Origin: Simmondsia chinensis
Lineage: Eukaryota > Streptophyta > Magnoliopsida > Caryophyllales > Simmondsiaceae
Assembly: GCA_018398585.1 (NCBI GenBank)
Contig: JAGTTD010000007.1
Location: forward strand, 7,323,320-7,387,319
DNA: 64,000 bases
Direction: 5' to 3'
Of the stretch, positions 1 to 9,541 are shown piece by piece; the first letter of the stretch is position 1, and the number at the start of each line of letters is the position of its first letter. The notes below the pieces were generated by a model, which was given only the letters and a program-made list of their open reading frames with translations, ran no database searches and was not told the origin of the DNA. A program made the position numbers and the translations under genes.

Positions 1-722
1 TAAATGATTATATGACGGGGGTTTGCCCATTAACAATTCGTAAGGACTCTTATAACCAAGCAATGAAGAAGGCATCAAATTAATCAAGTAGGCAGCCGTC
101 AAGACACACTCACCCCAAAACCTCTTCGGAAGGCCTGCCTGAAATCGAAGTGCTCGCCCAACTTCCAACAAATGCTTATGCTTGCGTTCAACAACTCCGT
201 TTTGTTGAGGTGTCCCGGTCAATGAAGTCTGGTATCTCGCATAGAAGTCTAACCACGGCCCATATTTAAACTCTTGACCATTGTCGCTTCTCACCCGTTT
301 GACCTGCAAACCAAACTAAGTACCCACCATACGACAGAAATTTATGAGAATCCCATGTGCTTGGGATTTCTCTTTCATAAGATACACCCACGTGCATCGG
401 CTATAATCATCAACAATGGTACAAAAAAAAGTGCACCCCTCAAAGAAATCATTCTATAGGGCCCCCAAATATCACAATGAATTAATTCAAAACAAACCCG
501 AGTCTCAGAAACTGACAAAGGAAAAGGAGATTGTGCTTGTTTCGCACGATGACAAGTATCACAAATAACATTAGTCCTTTTAATGTTCAAATGCGGAAAA
601 AAATGAAAGCTTGTTGAAAGGAACATGACCCAAACAGCAATACCACAAAACTGCCTCTTTATTATTCTAAACCACGTGAGCCGAGGGAGCAACCGGCTGC
701 GTCTCGAGCAGATATAGCCCAT
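1..722 (-). pseudogene. Copia pre-integrase and integrase fragment, frameshifted
   Basis: Reading the minus strand in several frames gives a pre-integrase zinc region (CDTCHRAKQAQSPF), then GPYR, a first catalytic aspartate in DDYSR, a second in SDNGQEF and a catalytic glutamate in [12 protein letters not shown]. These are the D, D and E of the integrase core, whose role is to join element cDNA to host DNA. The reading frame changes at least three times between 722 and 250, so no continuous integrase is encoded. The fragment follows the protease part directly, as expected for a Copia polyprotein. Confidence 0.8.
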
Positions 723-1572
723 TTCTCATTCTATCCACTCCAATCAGCCTCCTCGAGTGTCGGTCCTGAAAGTAACAAAAATCCGGATAAAGGGTTAACG
801 TACAATTCTCATAACGTGTGAGTTTGCTCACTGACAATAAGTTGCAATAAAAACCCGGCACGTACAACACATCATGGCGAATAAAATTGTCAAAAATCCG
901 AACTTTCCCAATATGAGAAACCGTCAACGTTGTCCCGTTTGGTAATCTAACGGGTTTTAAAATTTTGTTTGGCACAACATCAAACATGAGTGATAGTGAA
1001 GAAACCATGTAATCGGTGGCCCCGGTGTTAATAATCCAACTTTGATTGGAAATGAAAACTTGACCTGTAAGATTTATATTAGGTGAGACCGAACTTTGTC
1101 CAAGTAGCGACAAGAGGTGCTGATTTTGGCTGGGGGATAGCCCGACAATGGAGCTGTCACTCGTCGGTTCTTCACTGCCGCAGTGAACCGCGGCTGCTGC
1201 TGCTGTTCTGGGTGTCCCGACCACCTTTGGCCCCTGCTTCTTCCAACCTGGAGGATATCCAATCAATTCAAAACACCTCTCCTTAGTGTGTCCCTGTTTC
1301 TTACAATGAGAACAGGTAAAACGGTTAGTGTGACGGGAATTATTTTCCATGGACGAGCCTCCTGGCCCCTTCGCTGTCAAGACCGCAGCTTCGGGTGTCA
1401 CAAGTGAGCCCGTTGCCACGCTTTGCTGCTTCTCTTCCTGACATAACACTGAATAGGCACTGACCACAGAGGTTAAAGGTTTAGTATTCATAAGCTGTGA
1501 ATGCACAGTTGCAAAGGAAGGATCAAGACTCATCAAAAGGTCCAACAATTTTTCCATGTCACGAATTTGCAA
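667..1572 (-). pseudogene. Copia gag C-terminus with zinc knuckle plus protease
   Basis: A 301-codon open stretch. Residues about 85-98 form a CX2CX4HX4C zinc knuckle (CSHCKKQGHTKERC), the nucleic-acid-binding part of gag. Around residue 180 the protease active-site region reads SWIINTGATDYMV, where family members carry D-S/T-G-A. The catalytic aspartate is therefore replaced by asparagine, and the protease should be dead. Its N-terminal part overlaps the upstream gag frame (1533-2105) in a different frame, showing a frameshift near 1540-1600 within gag. The start methionine is only where the open frame begins, not a true start. Confidence 0.8.
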
Positions 1573-2105
1573 AAAAGCTTTGGCGTGTCCACAAGTGCAC
1601 GGCGGGATCTCAACTTAGTAAAATAAGTTGAAGTAGGCAAATTGTCTTGCTTCAAATGCGAGATCTCGCATTTTAATTCGTAAATACTAGGGACTTTACC
1701 TTGAGAAAATCTCTCATGCAAATCAAGCCAATTATCATGTGCAGTTTCTAAATAGGTAATACTCTCATTAATCTCTTTCGACACAGAATTTGAGAGCCAA
1801 GTTGCAACCATGGAGTCACATGCACTCCAAGTTTCAAAGTCCGGTGAATCTTCATCCGGTTTGGTAATACTACCATCAAGAAATCCAATTTTTCTCTTTG
1901 CTTTAAAAACCTTTAGTATAGCCCTTCTCCAAGAAGGATAATTGGGTCCTGTTAAAGTGTTTTGGACAAAAACCAAGCCGGGATTATCCGAGGGATGCAG
2001 ATAAAACGGTGAGTTAACATCAATTACTCCCCCTGTCGGGAGAGCCGGCACGATAGTTTGATCATCATTTGCTTGAGTAGTCTCATTATTGTTAACACCC
2101 GCCAT
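1533..2105 (-). pseudogene. Copia gag N-terminal region
   Basis: A 190-codon frame starts MAGVNNNETTQ and contains HPSDNPGLVFVQNTLTGPNY followed by SWRRAI. This matches the N-terminal gag domain of plant Copia elements (the gag_3 type with the NPYFLHPSDNPG-like box), followed by a UBN2-like region. Gag forms the capsid-like particle around element RNA. The start lies about 137 bp inside the primer-binding site, a normal spacing. The last about 25 residues are out-of-frame translation caused by the frameshift noted near 1540-1600; the true continuation is in the next frame. Confidence 0.8.
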
Positions 2106-2241
2106 ATTCTACCAAATCAAAACACAAAAACAAGCACAAGAAACAAAGGAAAAAAGAACAACTCACAAATGCACTCCAAAGAGTGCTTCGGCAGTGAACT
2201 ACGAGGAGGAAAAAAACGCCACTTAATGCAAGATTGGAACT

Positions 2242-2254
2242 TGCTTTGATACCA
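2242..2254 (-). promoter_or_regulatory. Primer-binding site, initiator-Met tRNA type
   Basis: On the minus strand the bases read TGGTATCAAAGCA immediately inside the LTR. This is the usual TGGTATCA(G/A)AGC primer site of plant Copia elements, which pairs with the 3' end of initiator methionine tRNA to start minus-strand cDNA. Its place fixes this LTR as the 5' LTR and the element as minus-strand. Confidence 0.8.
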
Positions 2255-2589
2255 TGTAAAAACTTAAGATAGAATGCTGAGAAAGAAAAGTTGTATTGGA
2301 TGATGAAGAAATGAAACAAGACTATCCTATTTATACTAGATGAAGGACACACCCAATCACCTTCTCAAGCTAAGAGTTACAAATAATAAAACAAAGTTAA
2401 AGCACGTAGTAAAGGCCCATTGTGGTCGGTTGGGAAAGGGAGAGGAAGAGACTAAAAATCTATCAAAATATCTACCTACTCACTAATTATATGGAAGAAT
2501 CTAGAAAAGAATATGCTAAGAATGAATACAGATACTAAAGTATACAAATACAAATACGAGGATACAAATACAAAATACTAATTTCAACA
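2255..2589 (-). repeat. 5' LTR of the left Copia element
   Basis: The plus-strand text starts TG at 2255 and ends CA at 2589, giving TG...CA termini in either orientation (minus: TGTTGAAATTAG ... TTTTTACA). About 335 bp long. A TATA box is visible on the minus strand (TATAAATAGG at 2335-2326), suitable for element transcription. The inner end touches the primer-binding site. The partner LTR is outside the window, so divergence cannot be estimated. Confidence 0.75.
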
Positions 2590-2592
2590 CAA

Positions 2593-2691
2593 CAAGTACA
2601 AGCAAAGAAGCAGGATATGATAGCTGGTGCTTTAACTGATGAGGATGTCCGATCTTCCAGGCTTGAAGACCTCAGGATGCTCTTCAGATAA
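2593..2691 (+). pseudogene. RAD5/HLTF-like SNF2 helicase, C-terminal codons only
   Basis: A plus-strand frame reads QVQAKKQDMIAGALTDED followed by VRSSRLEDLRMLFR and a TAA stop (2689-2691). From memory of the family, plant RAD5-type SNF2/RING helicases (DNA damage tolerance, nuclear) end with a stretch of the form KQxMIxGALTDxEVRxARxEELKMLF, which this resembles closely. Only the last about 32 codons are present, because a Copia LTR begins four bases upstream. Either the Copia has cut the terminal exon, or this is a relic or retro-copied piece. No other helicase motif is visible in the window. The family call is by recall, with moderate certainty. Confidence 0.5.
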
Positions 2692-3426
2692 CATGCTGGG
2701 TTCATTAAAATCTCCTTATTTTTGTCATACTTAATGTTGCCAAGGATTTGGCACTTTTTTGCTTCACTGGGCAAGCATTTGCATTTTGATGGCCACCTTT
2801 CTGATGCAAATCTCTTATGTTTTATCAATCTTGATTTATATAGCGTTAAATTTAGAATATGATCAGCCAAGCAGTGAAAAAACTGTTCTCTTAGAAATTT
2901 GTTTTTGCATTGGTACTTTGCTTAGGGGTGTTTTTTGTGAAAAGTTTTTATGTTTTGCTTTTGATTCTGTATTAAAGGAGAGATTATTTTTATGTTTTGT
3001 TAAAATTTACAAATACTTTTCTTGTTCTAGAACAAAAGCTTGATCAAACATGTATTTGGCCTTAGGTTTAGGATTATGGGACAGCTAAAACACATTACAT
3101 AGATATTTGCATTGTTTGAGATGGGTTTTACGGGTTGAATTGCACGTGACAATACTTGCCACGGGTATTGAGGTTAATATGATTCAATAATTGGCTCAAT
3201 TTGCTCGGCATTCACGCGACTGTCACTCACTGTTTACAACTTGCATCATGGAAATTTTGCCTCATTTTATGTTTGAATTCGTGTTTGGGTTGGAGTTGTA
3301 TGTTTTATTCTCTTATGGTATGGAGATATTATGATCGTTATAGCTTCTCCTTCAGCATCTTTTTCATGCCCTTTTTGTAAATTAGTAGAACATGGTCGGT
3401 CAGGTACAATGTGTAATAGGACATGC
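2692..3426. other. No gene seen; downstream flank of the RAD5-like fragment
   Basis: AT-rich sequence with T-rich runs and no long codon-biased frame. It could hold the 3' UTR of the RAD5-like gene. A 94-codon frame at 2759-3043 has no recognisable motif and is judged to be chance. It ends at the target duplication of the SINE. Confidence 0.5.
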
Positions 3427-3442
3427 AGACAATGGGGTTAGT

Positions 3443-3688
3443 CCTCGTGTCAGGTACCAACACGCAAATACCGGATCCCATTAGAACTCCGAAGTTAAGT
3501 GTGATTGGGCAAGAATAGTACCAAAATGGGTGACCTCCTGAAAAAGTCTTTGTGTTGCACCCCTTAAGTTGGGGGTTTATGAAAACAGTCTCTCTTCAGG
3601 GTAGTACCTTAAAGGGGAAATGCTGCATACATCCACCCCCGACTCTGCTTAAGCGGGAGCCCTAGGGACACTGGAAATGTTGCTTTTT
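3443..3688 (+). mobile_element. SINE with 5S rRNA-like head and RTE-LINE tail, copy 1
   Basis: About 246 bp. The first about 115 bp follow plant 5S rRNA: ACCGGATCCCATTAGAACTC, then GAAGTTAAGTG, ATGGGTGACC and finally TGTTGCACCCCTT, which matches the 5S 3' end. From about 3566 (AGTTGGGGGTTTATGAAAAC) to the end it matches the tail of the RTE-type LINE at 20990-21137 (GGTAAGGCTG..., GCGGGAGCC, GGCACTGG types of boxes). Perfectly placed 16-bp direct repeats flank it (3427-3442 and 3689-3704, 15 of 16 identical), the mark of LINE-mediated target-primed insertion. The internal Pol III boxes carry several C-to-T/A changes, so this copy is probably silent. It is not a Cassandra LTR, since no terminal repeats exist. 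Confidence 0.85.
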
Positions 3689-3704
3689 AGACAATGGGTT
3701 TAGT

Positions 3705-4095
3705 GTGGGATGAACTTGTATAGTAAGAAGGGTTCGAGAGGGAATATGATCCCAAATAGAAATACATGAGCTCTCACGAGCTATATCAACTAACCAATCA
3801 AAAACCCCGTTAGCTTCTCTAAAACAATGATTAAAGTCTACGTGCGCCGCTAAAGAGCTGATAGCATGAATGTCTTGTACAATAGTCACAATTTCCTCTA
3901 GAGTAGAGTAGTCGCTGTTGATTGATCTATTGACAACCTCTTTACCACCTTCAACAATAATTTTTCATACCTTAAAAGCATACATGAGCGCATCTCGAGC
4001 AACAATCGCTTCGACCACAATAACCTGGCCTTGACCTAGTTTACGAAAACCTGCACGACAAATCTTCCTGTCCTGGTTCCTAACAATGTCACATT
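3705..4095 (-). pseudogene. RNase H-like (RVT_3 type) fragment
   Basis: On the minus strand the frame reads GQGQVIVVEAIVARDALMYA, one stop, then KIIVEGGKEVVNRSIN, SDYSTLEEIVTIVQDIHA and HVDFNHCFREANGVFDWLVD. This is the layout of the plant RNase H-like domain found at the end of L1-type LINEs and in some orphan genes: E in the AEAxAxRxAL helix, E(G/S)D strand, then the H-x-x-REAN-x-xAD-x-LA motif. Here EGD is EGG and REAN-AD is REANGVFD, so acidic catalytic residues are lost. The SINE at 3443-3688 inserted just past its 3' side. Confidence 0.65.
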
Positions 4096-5319
4096 TGTAT
4101 ATTGAGGATGGAACCTTTAGAAATTCACCCATTTGAGATTTAGAAGTTAACCCATTTCATCTATGCTCGGATCAAAATCACCAATTTTTGGCCAAAGGGC
4201 ATCTGGCTGATAGGACTTTTTTTAACTTTCTAAATGTAAAATTCCCCAACTTGGGTAGCCCTACTGAATGTAGCTCAAATCTTCTACAAACATTTACCAC
4301 AATATGTAATGGCAACAGTTGGAATATTGGGACAAAATTTAATAACTTTGCTTCATAATGTGACGAATCAAAGGTGTTCAAACGAATGTACACATTAACT
4401 ACGGCAAAATTATGCAGGAAATAACAAGGTGTTCTTAGAAAAATACACGACTGATTGTTTGAAGTTTTAGTTCAATCAATGGAATATTCATTTAACGCCG
4501 TTCCACTGTTACAAATTTGAGGATACGACATTTGCAACTAAAATATACAAACTACTGTTCAACAACAGAAGTGTTTTCTATTATCAGAGATATACAGTAC
4601 CTTTACATCTTCAATCAACTCAAATAAAACAAGACTCTTATAAGTACACAGATCATTCTTCAATAATAATGATCTAATCTAAAGCTGTTTTTTGACCATA
4701 CTTGGTGAGGTTGGGTACATGGAACAAATTGTCACCGTACTCTGCTATAAATCATATACTCAAACGAAAAATCTTCTAGACTTCTGTTCACAAGAAAATA
4801 TATATGGAAATTTATTATGTTAGTACTCGGATATTGGAGCATTGACTACTAAGTGCTCCGGCATATCAATATCTGAGGTACCCAGAACTTTAAAAGCTCT
4901 ATCACTTAGGTACCCTCAGCTAGATTCCAATGAATTTTCATTAGAACCAGCTGATGTAGAACACATTTTCAACAAGGTGCCAGAGAACTGAAATCGAGTG
5001 ATCTTTTTGCCAAAAAGTATTGTTGTGGCACATGATTAAGGCAATATACAAGCACCTTTCATCAAAATCCAATGAACTTTTGTCGTAATTCAGAAAAATA
5101 TGACATAAATTGCACTATCATGCGCTTTATGAACATTCTTCAGCAAAAATTTGTCAAATTTCGGCCAAAATTCAAAAGATTCTTAGAGAGGACTTTTAAA
5201 CCTTAGGGTACCCATTCTGCTTATTGAAACACCTAGATAATAAATGCTCAAACTGCAAGTACTCAAGTGATAATTTCCCAAATTTATAATATATATTTAC
5301 CTCAAGCAGGAGCATGAGA
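4096..5319. other. No gene seen; 3' flank of the PSB33-like gene
   Basis: AT-rich, unique-looking sequence with only short chance frames. The part next to 5319 should contain the PSB33-like 3' UTR on the minus strand, but no clear polyadenylation box was fixed. No LTR, TIR or LINE motif was recognised. Confidence 0.5.
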
Positions 5320-5508
5320 TTACTGAAAAGCATCAATAACAGAATAGAGGAAGTCCAAGAAACCAGTTCCTTTAAGGAGACCTTTACCCGTAAGGAGTTC
5401 AAAATCTAGGAGTAATAGAAATCCAATTGCAGCTGCCTTTCCATTTATCACTTCATTCTTTCCTGTGAACCCAAATCCCTCTTGATTTTCATCCACCACC
5501 ATTCTCAC
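5320..5508 (-). CDS. PSB33: PSB33-like exon 3 (membrane helix and C-terminus)
   Basis: 62 codons plus TAA (5322-5320), from VRMVVDENQEGFGFTGKNEV to ...FLYSVIDAFQ. The acceptor is GGACACAG|GTGAGA. It holds the putative pigment-binding-like motif ENQEG...EVINGKAAAIGF and the single transmembrane stretch FLLLLDFELL. Confidence 0.92.
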   Translation of the reverse strand: MRMVVDENQEGFGFTGKNEVINGKAAAIGFLLLLDFELLTGKGLLKGTGFLDFLYSVIDAFQ

Positions 5509-8500
5509 CTGTGTCCAATTTTGAACACATATCTGTAAGTCGGGCTAACAAAGTCTGATACGATATGTATACAATAAGAAGTTACTGAGGGAAATCCAAA
5601 CAGGCCGTGATGTGATTCGAGCTTGGCACCGTGTTATTATTTTTAAGCGAATTAGACTTATTAGTATAAGATTATTGAGAGAAATTTGACCGTGATATGA
5701 TAAGATTATTAACAAAACACAACATGCTATGCTTATCCCTCCTAATAATGAAATATAGCACGAAGCGAATTATTGAGAGAAATCTGACCATGATAGGATA
5801 TGATTCAATTTTTGACTCAAACTGGGTATTATTGAACTTTTTAAGCAAAATGAAATAATTATTTATTTTCTATATTTTGGCATGTTTGAAACAAGAACGG
5901 CTCAAAAATTAAATTATTGACACCGCAATGATTTTATACCATCCCCAATATTGCAATAATATCACAGTTCTATGGTCATGCGCTAGAAAGCACCGATACT
6001 CTTTTTTGGCTAGAGTATCGGTGTCCGACATGCATCTGCCACCGACACACTTTCGATATGTTCCGATACGTGTCTGATACGTGAAAAATGTATCCGATAC
6101 CTTTTTTTTTAATTTTGAATTTCTGATACATTTCCGACACACTACCGATGCATTCCGACACGTTTTTTGACGGTTCGACTTTAAAAATATAATATTATAA
6201 TATAGAGTTATCTGCATCAAAATTCCATATACTTTGCTCATTGTGTCAATTTAGTTCTCATACTATTAATTATGTCAAGTTAGCCCCTCTACTATTTATA
6301 TTGTGTCAATTTAGTCCTATAATCAAATTAAAATTAGGTTAATAGCGTAATTTTTATACAATAATGTTAGATGCAAATAATCCACTACAAATCTACCTAT
6401 TGACTCAATCTAACCCAACTTATTGCCGGATCATTAAAAATTTCATAAAAACTTAACATAAATTTTATGATATGGACGAAATTGACACAATATAAATAAT
6501 AGAGGGACTAAATTGACACAATTAAAAGTAGAAAAACCAAATTAACACAATAGGTAAAGTACATGGACCTATTAGCTTTGTGTTAGCTAAATATACCTCC
6601 GTCAGCTTTTTAGTTCTAAATACCTCTTCTGCATTTATGTCAGCTTTTTAGTTCTAAAGTACTTGACCCCAAAGATACGTTGGCGGAACATACCTCCTCT
6701 ATATTGACATCCGTAGCGGTCACTCCGGGTTGGGCCCTGCCGCTAAACACAATCTCTGCAGCTGCATCAGGCTTCACCCCACCACTTATGCTGATGTAAA
6801 TATTTTTATCATCGGTTTTCACAGGATACACATACAACGACCTCAACGCAGGAGTAAGGACTCTTAGCACAGGATTCTTCGGATACCACTCCTTGATCTC
6901 TCCGGTTCGAAGATCAAATGTACTATCCGTTGTTGGGCACACTATACAGCCATCCTGAGAAAACATTACAGAAAATAGTCACCAAATTGTCGAAAAAACA
7001 ACACAGGACACAAGAAAATCATCTTGAAAAGCAAAAACATGGCACGAGATTTGTATGGTTAAACCAAATATGAGTTACAGAGATTTTCAGTATTTTATGG
7101 AAGAGTAAAGGATATGGCTCGCATACAAGTACTCACATACCCCTAGTATGTATTTATAGCCACTCACAAAATTTTGTTGTATCAAAATAACTACAAGAAA
7201 ACCGGGTCAAATATAGGATTGATCCTTCATCCCATGGATATGACCCATTTTGAGAAGAAAACCATGCTCCATACACAAGCTAGAGAAAACTATATACATG
7301 GACAAAAGTATCATGCGATAATAAGCAATAATAAGCATAGTGAATATCAATGGCATCAAATTGTTCATTGTCGGCTTTGTTTGGTTTAGAAGAAGCCCTC
7401 TCCAGTCCCATTTCCACCATCACTTTGCTAAAAGAGCAGGCGGAATCTTGGGGCCATTTTTTCTCTACAGAGGAGAAATTGACCACCTCTCCAGAAAAAC
7501 AGAAAGGCATGTTCCTTTAGGGGGAGAAAACTTTTTCATTAAGTCTCATATTCTAATCTTATCTCAACCTTAAATGGGATAAATGTAAACCTCGTATAAA
7601 TTTATATAATCTATTATTTTCTTAATCAAACAAGAAATAAGGAAAAATGTTTTCAATTGGAATTACTTTTTAGAACATTTTTTGAGCCAACGCCTTGTGG
7701 CATAAACAATTGCTAGTTTCTCCGTCTCGTTTGCATGGAGAACTAGAATCCAATTTTGATGTTATTGTGATCTAAAATAAAATTCTTCGTTCTTCTCAAC
7801 ATATTTATCAGAACGCGTCTAGTAAAAATCCCACATAGAAGTTGCGAGAGTGAAGAGATCAATATATGAGCTTAGTAGGTTATTCCATCTAATGCCAATT
7901 GATTTTAGGATAGAACTCCACTTGAACTTACATATGGATCTCATATCTGTCAACTCTGTAGCTTGGGCCTACAGCCCAATGAATTTGACATATCCACAGA
8001 TTGAATCATAGCTATTCAAACTCAGCACACTAGAAGCTCAAAATAAATCAACTGAACGAGCAGAGAATAGTGAAATAAAGGTTTATCTACTTCAAGACTA
8101 CCCTATAAAGAGGCTTTTGGGAACTTGGAGTCAATGGGTTCTAGATATAACATACTCTAATCAATAATACAAATCTTCATTTCGGATTAATACAAAATTA
8201 CCCAAAAACAATTGCCTAAGTGTTGGTCCCTCTGTTCTATTTTGATGCATTCTTAGCGATTTAGAGTTTTTCTATATTCTTGAGCTGCCTTACTGAGGCA
8301 GTGACATAGGCTTCGTATAGTGGGGTTTCTAACCTTGTTGCGATCAGCACTGATCAATCTATCAATTTTCTTATATCTTTTGTTAGGAAAATCACAAATA
8401 AAAAACAAACAACGAAACAACATACAAAATTTTTACGTGGAAAACCCTCTCTCAACTAGAGGGAAAAACCACGACCTGATTAGGTGTCAAACTTTCATTA

Positions 8501-9541
8501 TAAATTTTGGATTACAATCTCTAATTGAACCCAAAACTCACACTCAGTCTCACCCAATTTTCCTCTCTATTTTCTACTCTTCACACACATTGTTCTCCCA
8601 ATATAATATATCATTTATAACAAAAGTCTAACCTCTAAAAAGACAAAACACCACCCTATATCATCAAACTCTAAAGTCAACACTTATGCCTATATAACTT
8701 GTGGAAGTAAAATTCTCTAACTCTTACAAGCCTATGTCATTACCCTACAAGACATATGGAAGAGAACTTCACTTTTTTTTCCCCTCATTTTTGTTTCCTT
8801 CTTTTTTTTTACATTTTGGACATAATTATAAAATACAAAGACACATAAAAAATATGGGTTGGACCCAACATATTCCCACGTCGACAACCATAGTATCACA
8901 ACTTAGTTGACTAAGAGGTTATAGATTTAAATCCCAATAGCTCTCATTTTTAATATTAAATTAATTTAAGCACAAAGATATAAGACGGACCTGTGCAATA
9001 TCCACGCTTTAAGCCTAAGGGCATTTGCGTGAGGGGCATGTTAGAGTATGAAACCATTCCTAAACGTTAAACCATCAACTTAAGCTTTTGCAAAAGTTAG
9101 TTTTGGCACTTGACATTCAATTTTCACAAAGAGAAAGAGAGAGGGAGAGAGAGAGGTGACCTGGGTGAGCTTAGCATTAAGCAAGCCTTCACTATAAGCC
9201 CCCTCAGCAGGAGACCTATTCTCAATAGCATACACTTGATCCTTATACCACAACAACAATATCGTCTCCCCTTCTTGTATTATCACTCTCCTCTCCCCTT
9301 TCGGCAACGCCCCCAATGGCACCACCGGCACCCAATTCCCCCCATCTCCACCACCGCCGCCACCCGACGATTCCTCCGCCGCCACCGACACCTCCGCCGC
9401 CTTGCACACAAGTGCCCATCTCCCACGTGTGCCACCCCGAGCCCGCCCGCAAGGTAAAGAGAAGATGGGTGATTTTGAAGGGGTGATGGAGGAAGAGAGA
9501 GAAAGGAGAGGCGGGGGGCTTTTCAATGGGGCTGTAGCCAT
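5320..9541 (-). CDS. PSB33: PSB33-like chloroplast Rieske-fold protein, three exons
   Basis: Complement join of 5320-5508, 6694-6954 and 9161-9541; 276 codons, all junctions in phase 0 with GT-AG introns. It resembles the plant thylakoid protein PSB33 (Arabidopsis At1g71500), which affects photosystem II and light-harvesting organisation. Residues 1 to about 48 are Ser/Pro/Arg-rich and look like a chloroplast transit peptide. Residues about 70-175 form the Rieske-like fold (NWVPVVPLGALPKGERRVII ... GCIVCPTTDSTFDLRTGEI). The CxH and CxxH iron-sulphur ligands are missing (RSPAEGA and CPTTDSTF instead), as known for this family. Near the C-terminus a single hydrophobic helix follows EVINGKAAAIGF, like the ExxNGRxAMxGF motif of one-helix light-harvesting proteins. 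The start at 9541 sits in a CCATGG context. No disabling change is seen, so it is probably functional. Introns are 1.2 and 2.2 kb. Confidence 0.93.
5975..6165. repeat. Degenerate CCGATAC/CCGACAC repeat in PSB33 intron 2
   Basis: The heptamers CCGATAC, CCGACAC and TCTGATAC recur at 5992-6150 in both spaced and inverted arrangement (e.g. GAGTATCGGTGTCCGACATG against CCACCGACACACTTTCG). This GC-rich island inside an AT-rich intron looks like a dispersed short repeat common in plant genomes. No terminal repeat or target duplication was fixed. Confidence 0.45.
6203..6600. mobile_element. MITE copy 1 with about 100-bp inverted ends, in PSB33 intron 2
   Basis: Left arm starts TAGAGTTATCTGCATC and carries CTCATTGTGTCAATTTAG and a second TTGTGTCAATTTAGTCC box. 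The right arm carries the inverse (GGACTAAATTGACACAAT, then AAATTAACACAATAGG). About 400 bp, with no coding capacity. The outer about 25 bp of the right end have diverged. The same family is at 39686-40077. It lies within about 100 bp of the exon 2 donor but does not touch splice sites. Confidence 0.7.
6694..6954 (-). CDS. PSB33: PSB33-like exon 2 (second half of Rieske-like fold)
   Basis: 87 codons from DGCIVCPTTDSTFDL to ...VTATDVNIEE. The acceptor is TTTTCTCAG|GATGGC and the donor GAG|GTATGT. The join to exon 1 restores the family sequence ...LTQDGCIVCP without a shift. The frame stays open into both introns for a few codons only. Confidence 0.92.
6955..8380. other. PSB33 intron 1, no gene seen
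   Basis: Intronic, AT-rich sequence between exon 2 and the possible solo LTR. Short frames at 7174-7573 on both strands have no motif or codon bias. Nothing else is recognised. Confidence 0.6.
8381..8870 (-). mobile_element. Possible solo LTR in PSB33 intron 1
   Basis: The plus strand begins TGTTAGGAAAATCAC and ends GGTTGGACCCAACA, giving TGTTGGGTCC ... TTTCCTAACA on the minus strand, typical LTR-like TG...CA ends. It contains the box ACGTGGAAAACCCTCTC...AGGGAAAAACCACG often seen in plant LTR elements. The flanking 5-mers (TCTTT, TATTC) do not match, so a target duplication is not shown and the boundaries are uncertain. The sequence just right of it (8871-9060) also looks repeat-derived. Confidence 0.35.
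9161..9541 (-). CDS. PSB33: PSB33-like exon 1 (transit peptide and first half of fold)
   Basis: 127 codons from ATG 9541-9539 to ...LNAKLTQ, followed by the donor CAG|GTCACC at 9160. An upstream in-frame ATG at 9646 would add 35 hydrophobic residues, but lies in the CT-rich leader; the CCATGG start gives the expected transit peptide. A glycine run (SSGGGGGGDGG) marks the mature N-terminal linker. Confidence 0.92.

Larger units (their letters stand above)
1..2589 (-). mobile_element. Copia LTR retrotransposon, left part cut by window edge
   Basis: The minus strand carries, in order from 2589 leftwards, a 5' LTR, a primer-binding site, a gag start at 2105, a CCHC zinc knuckle, an aspartic-protease-like stretch, a pre-integrase zinc region and an integrase core that runs off the left edge. 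This PR-INT order before RT is the Copia hallmark. Reverse transcriptase, RNase H and the 3' LTR must lie outside the window. Several frameshifts break the coding frame, so it is not autonomous. The LTR ends directly against a coding-like fragment at 2593, so the element probably inserted into a host gene. The target duplication cannot be checked without the other end. Confidence 0.9.

Noticed and set aside
3451..3560. 5S rRNA gene
   Set aside because: The 5S-like sequence is mutated, single, fused to a LINE-type tail and bounded by a target duplication; it is a SINE head, not a 5S rDNA unit. No tandem spacer units follow.
8320..8631. 103-codon plus-strand frame in PSB33 intron 1
   Set aside because: Lies across a possible solo LTR border, no motif, composition typical of AT-rich chance frames.
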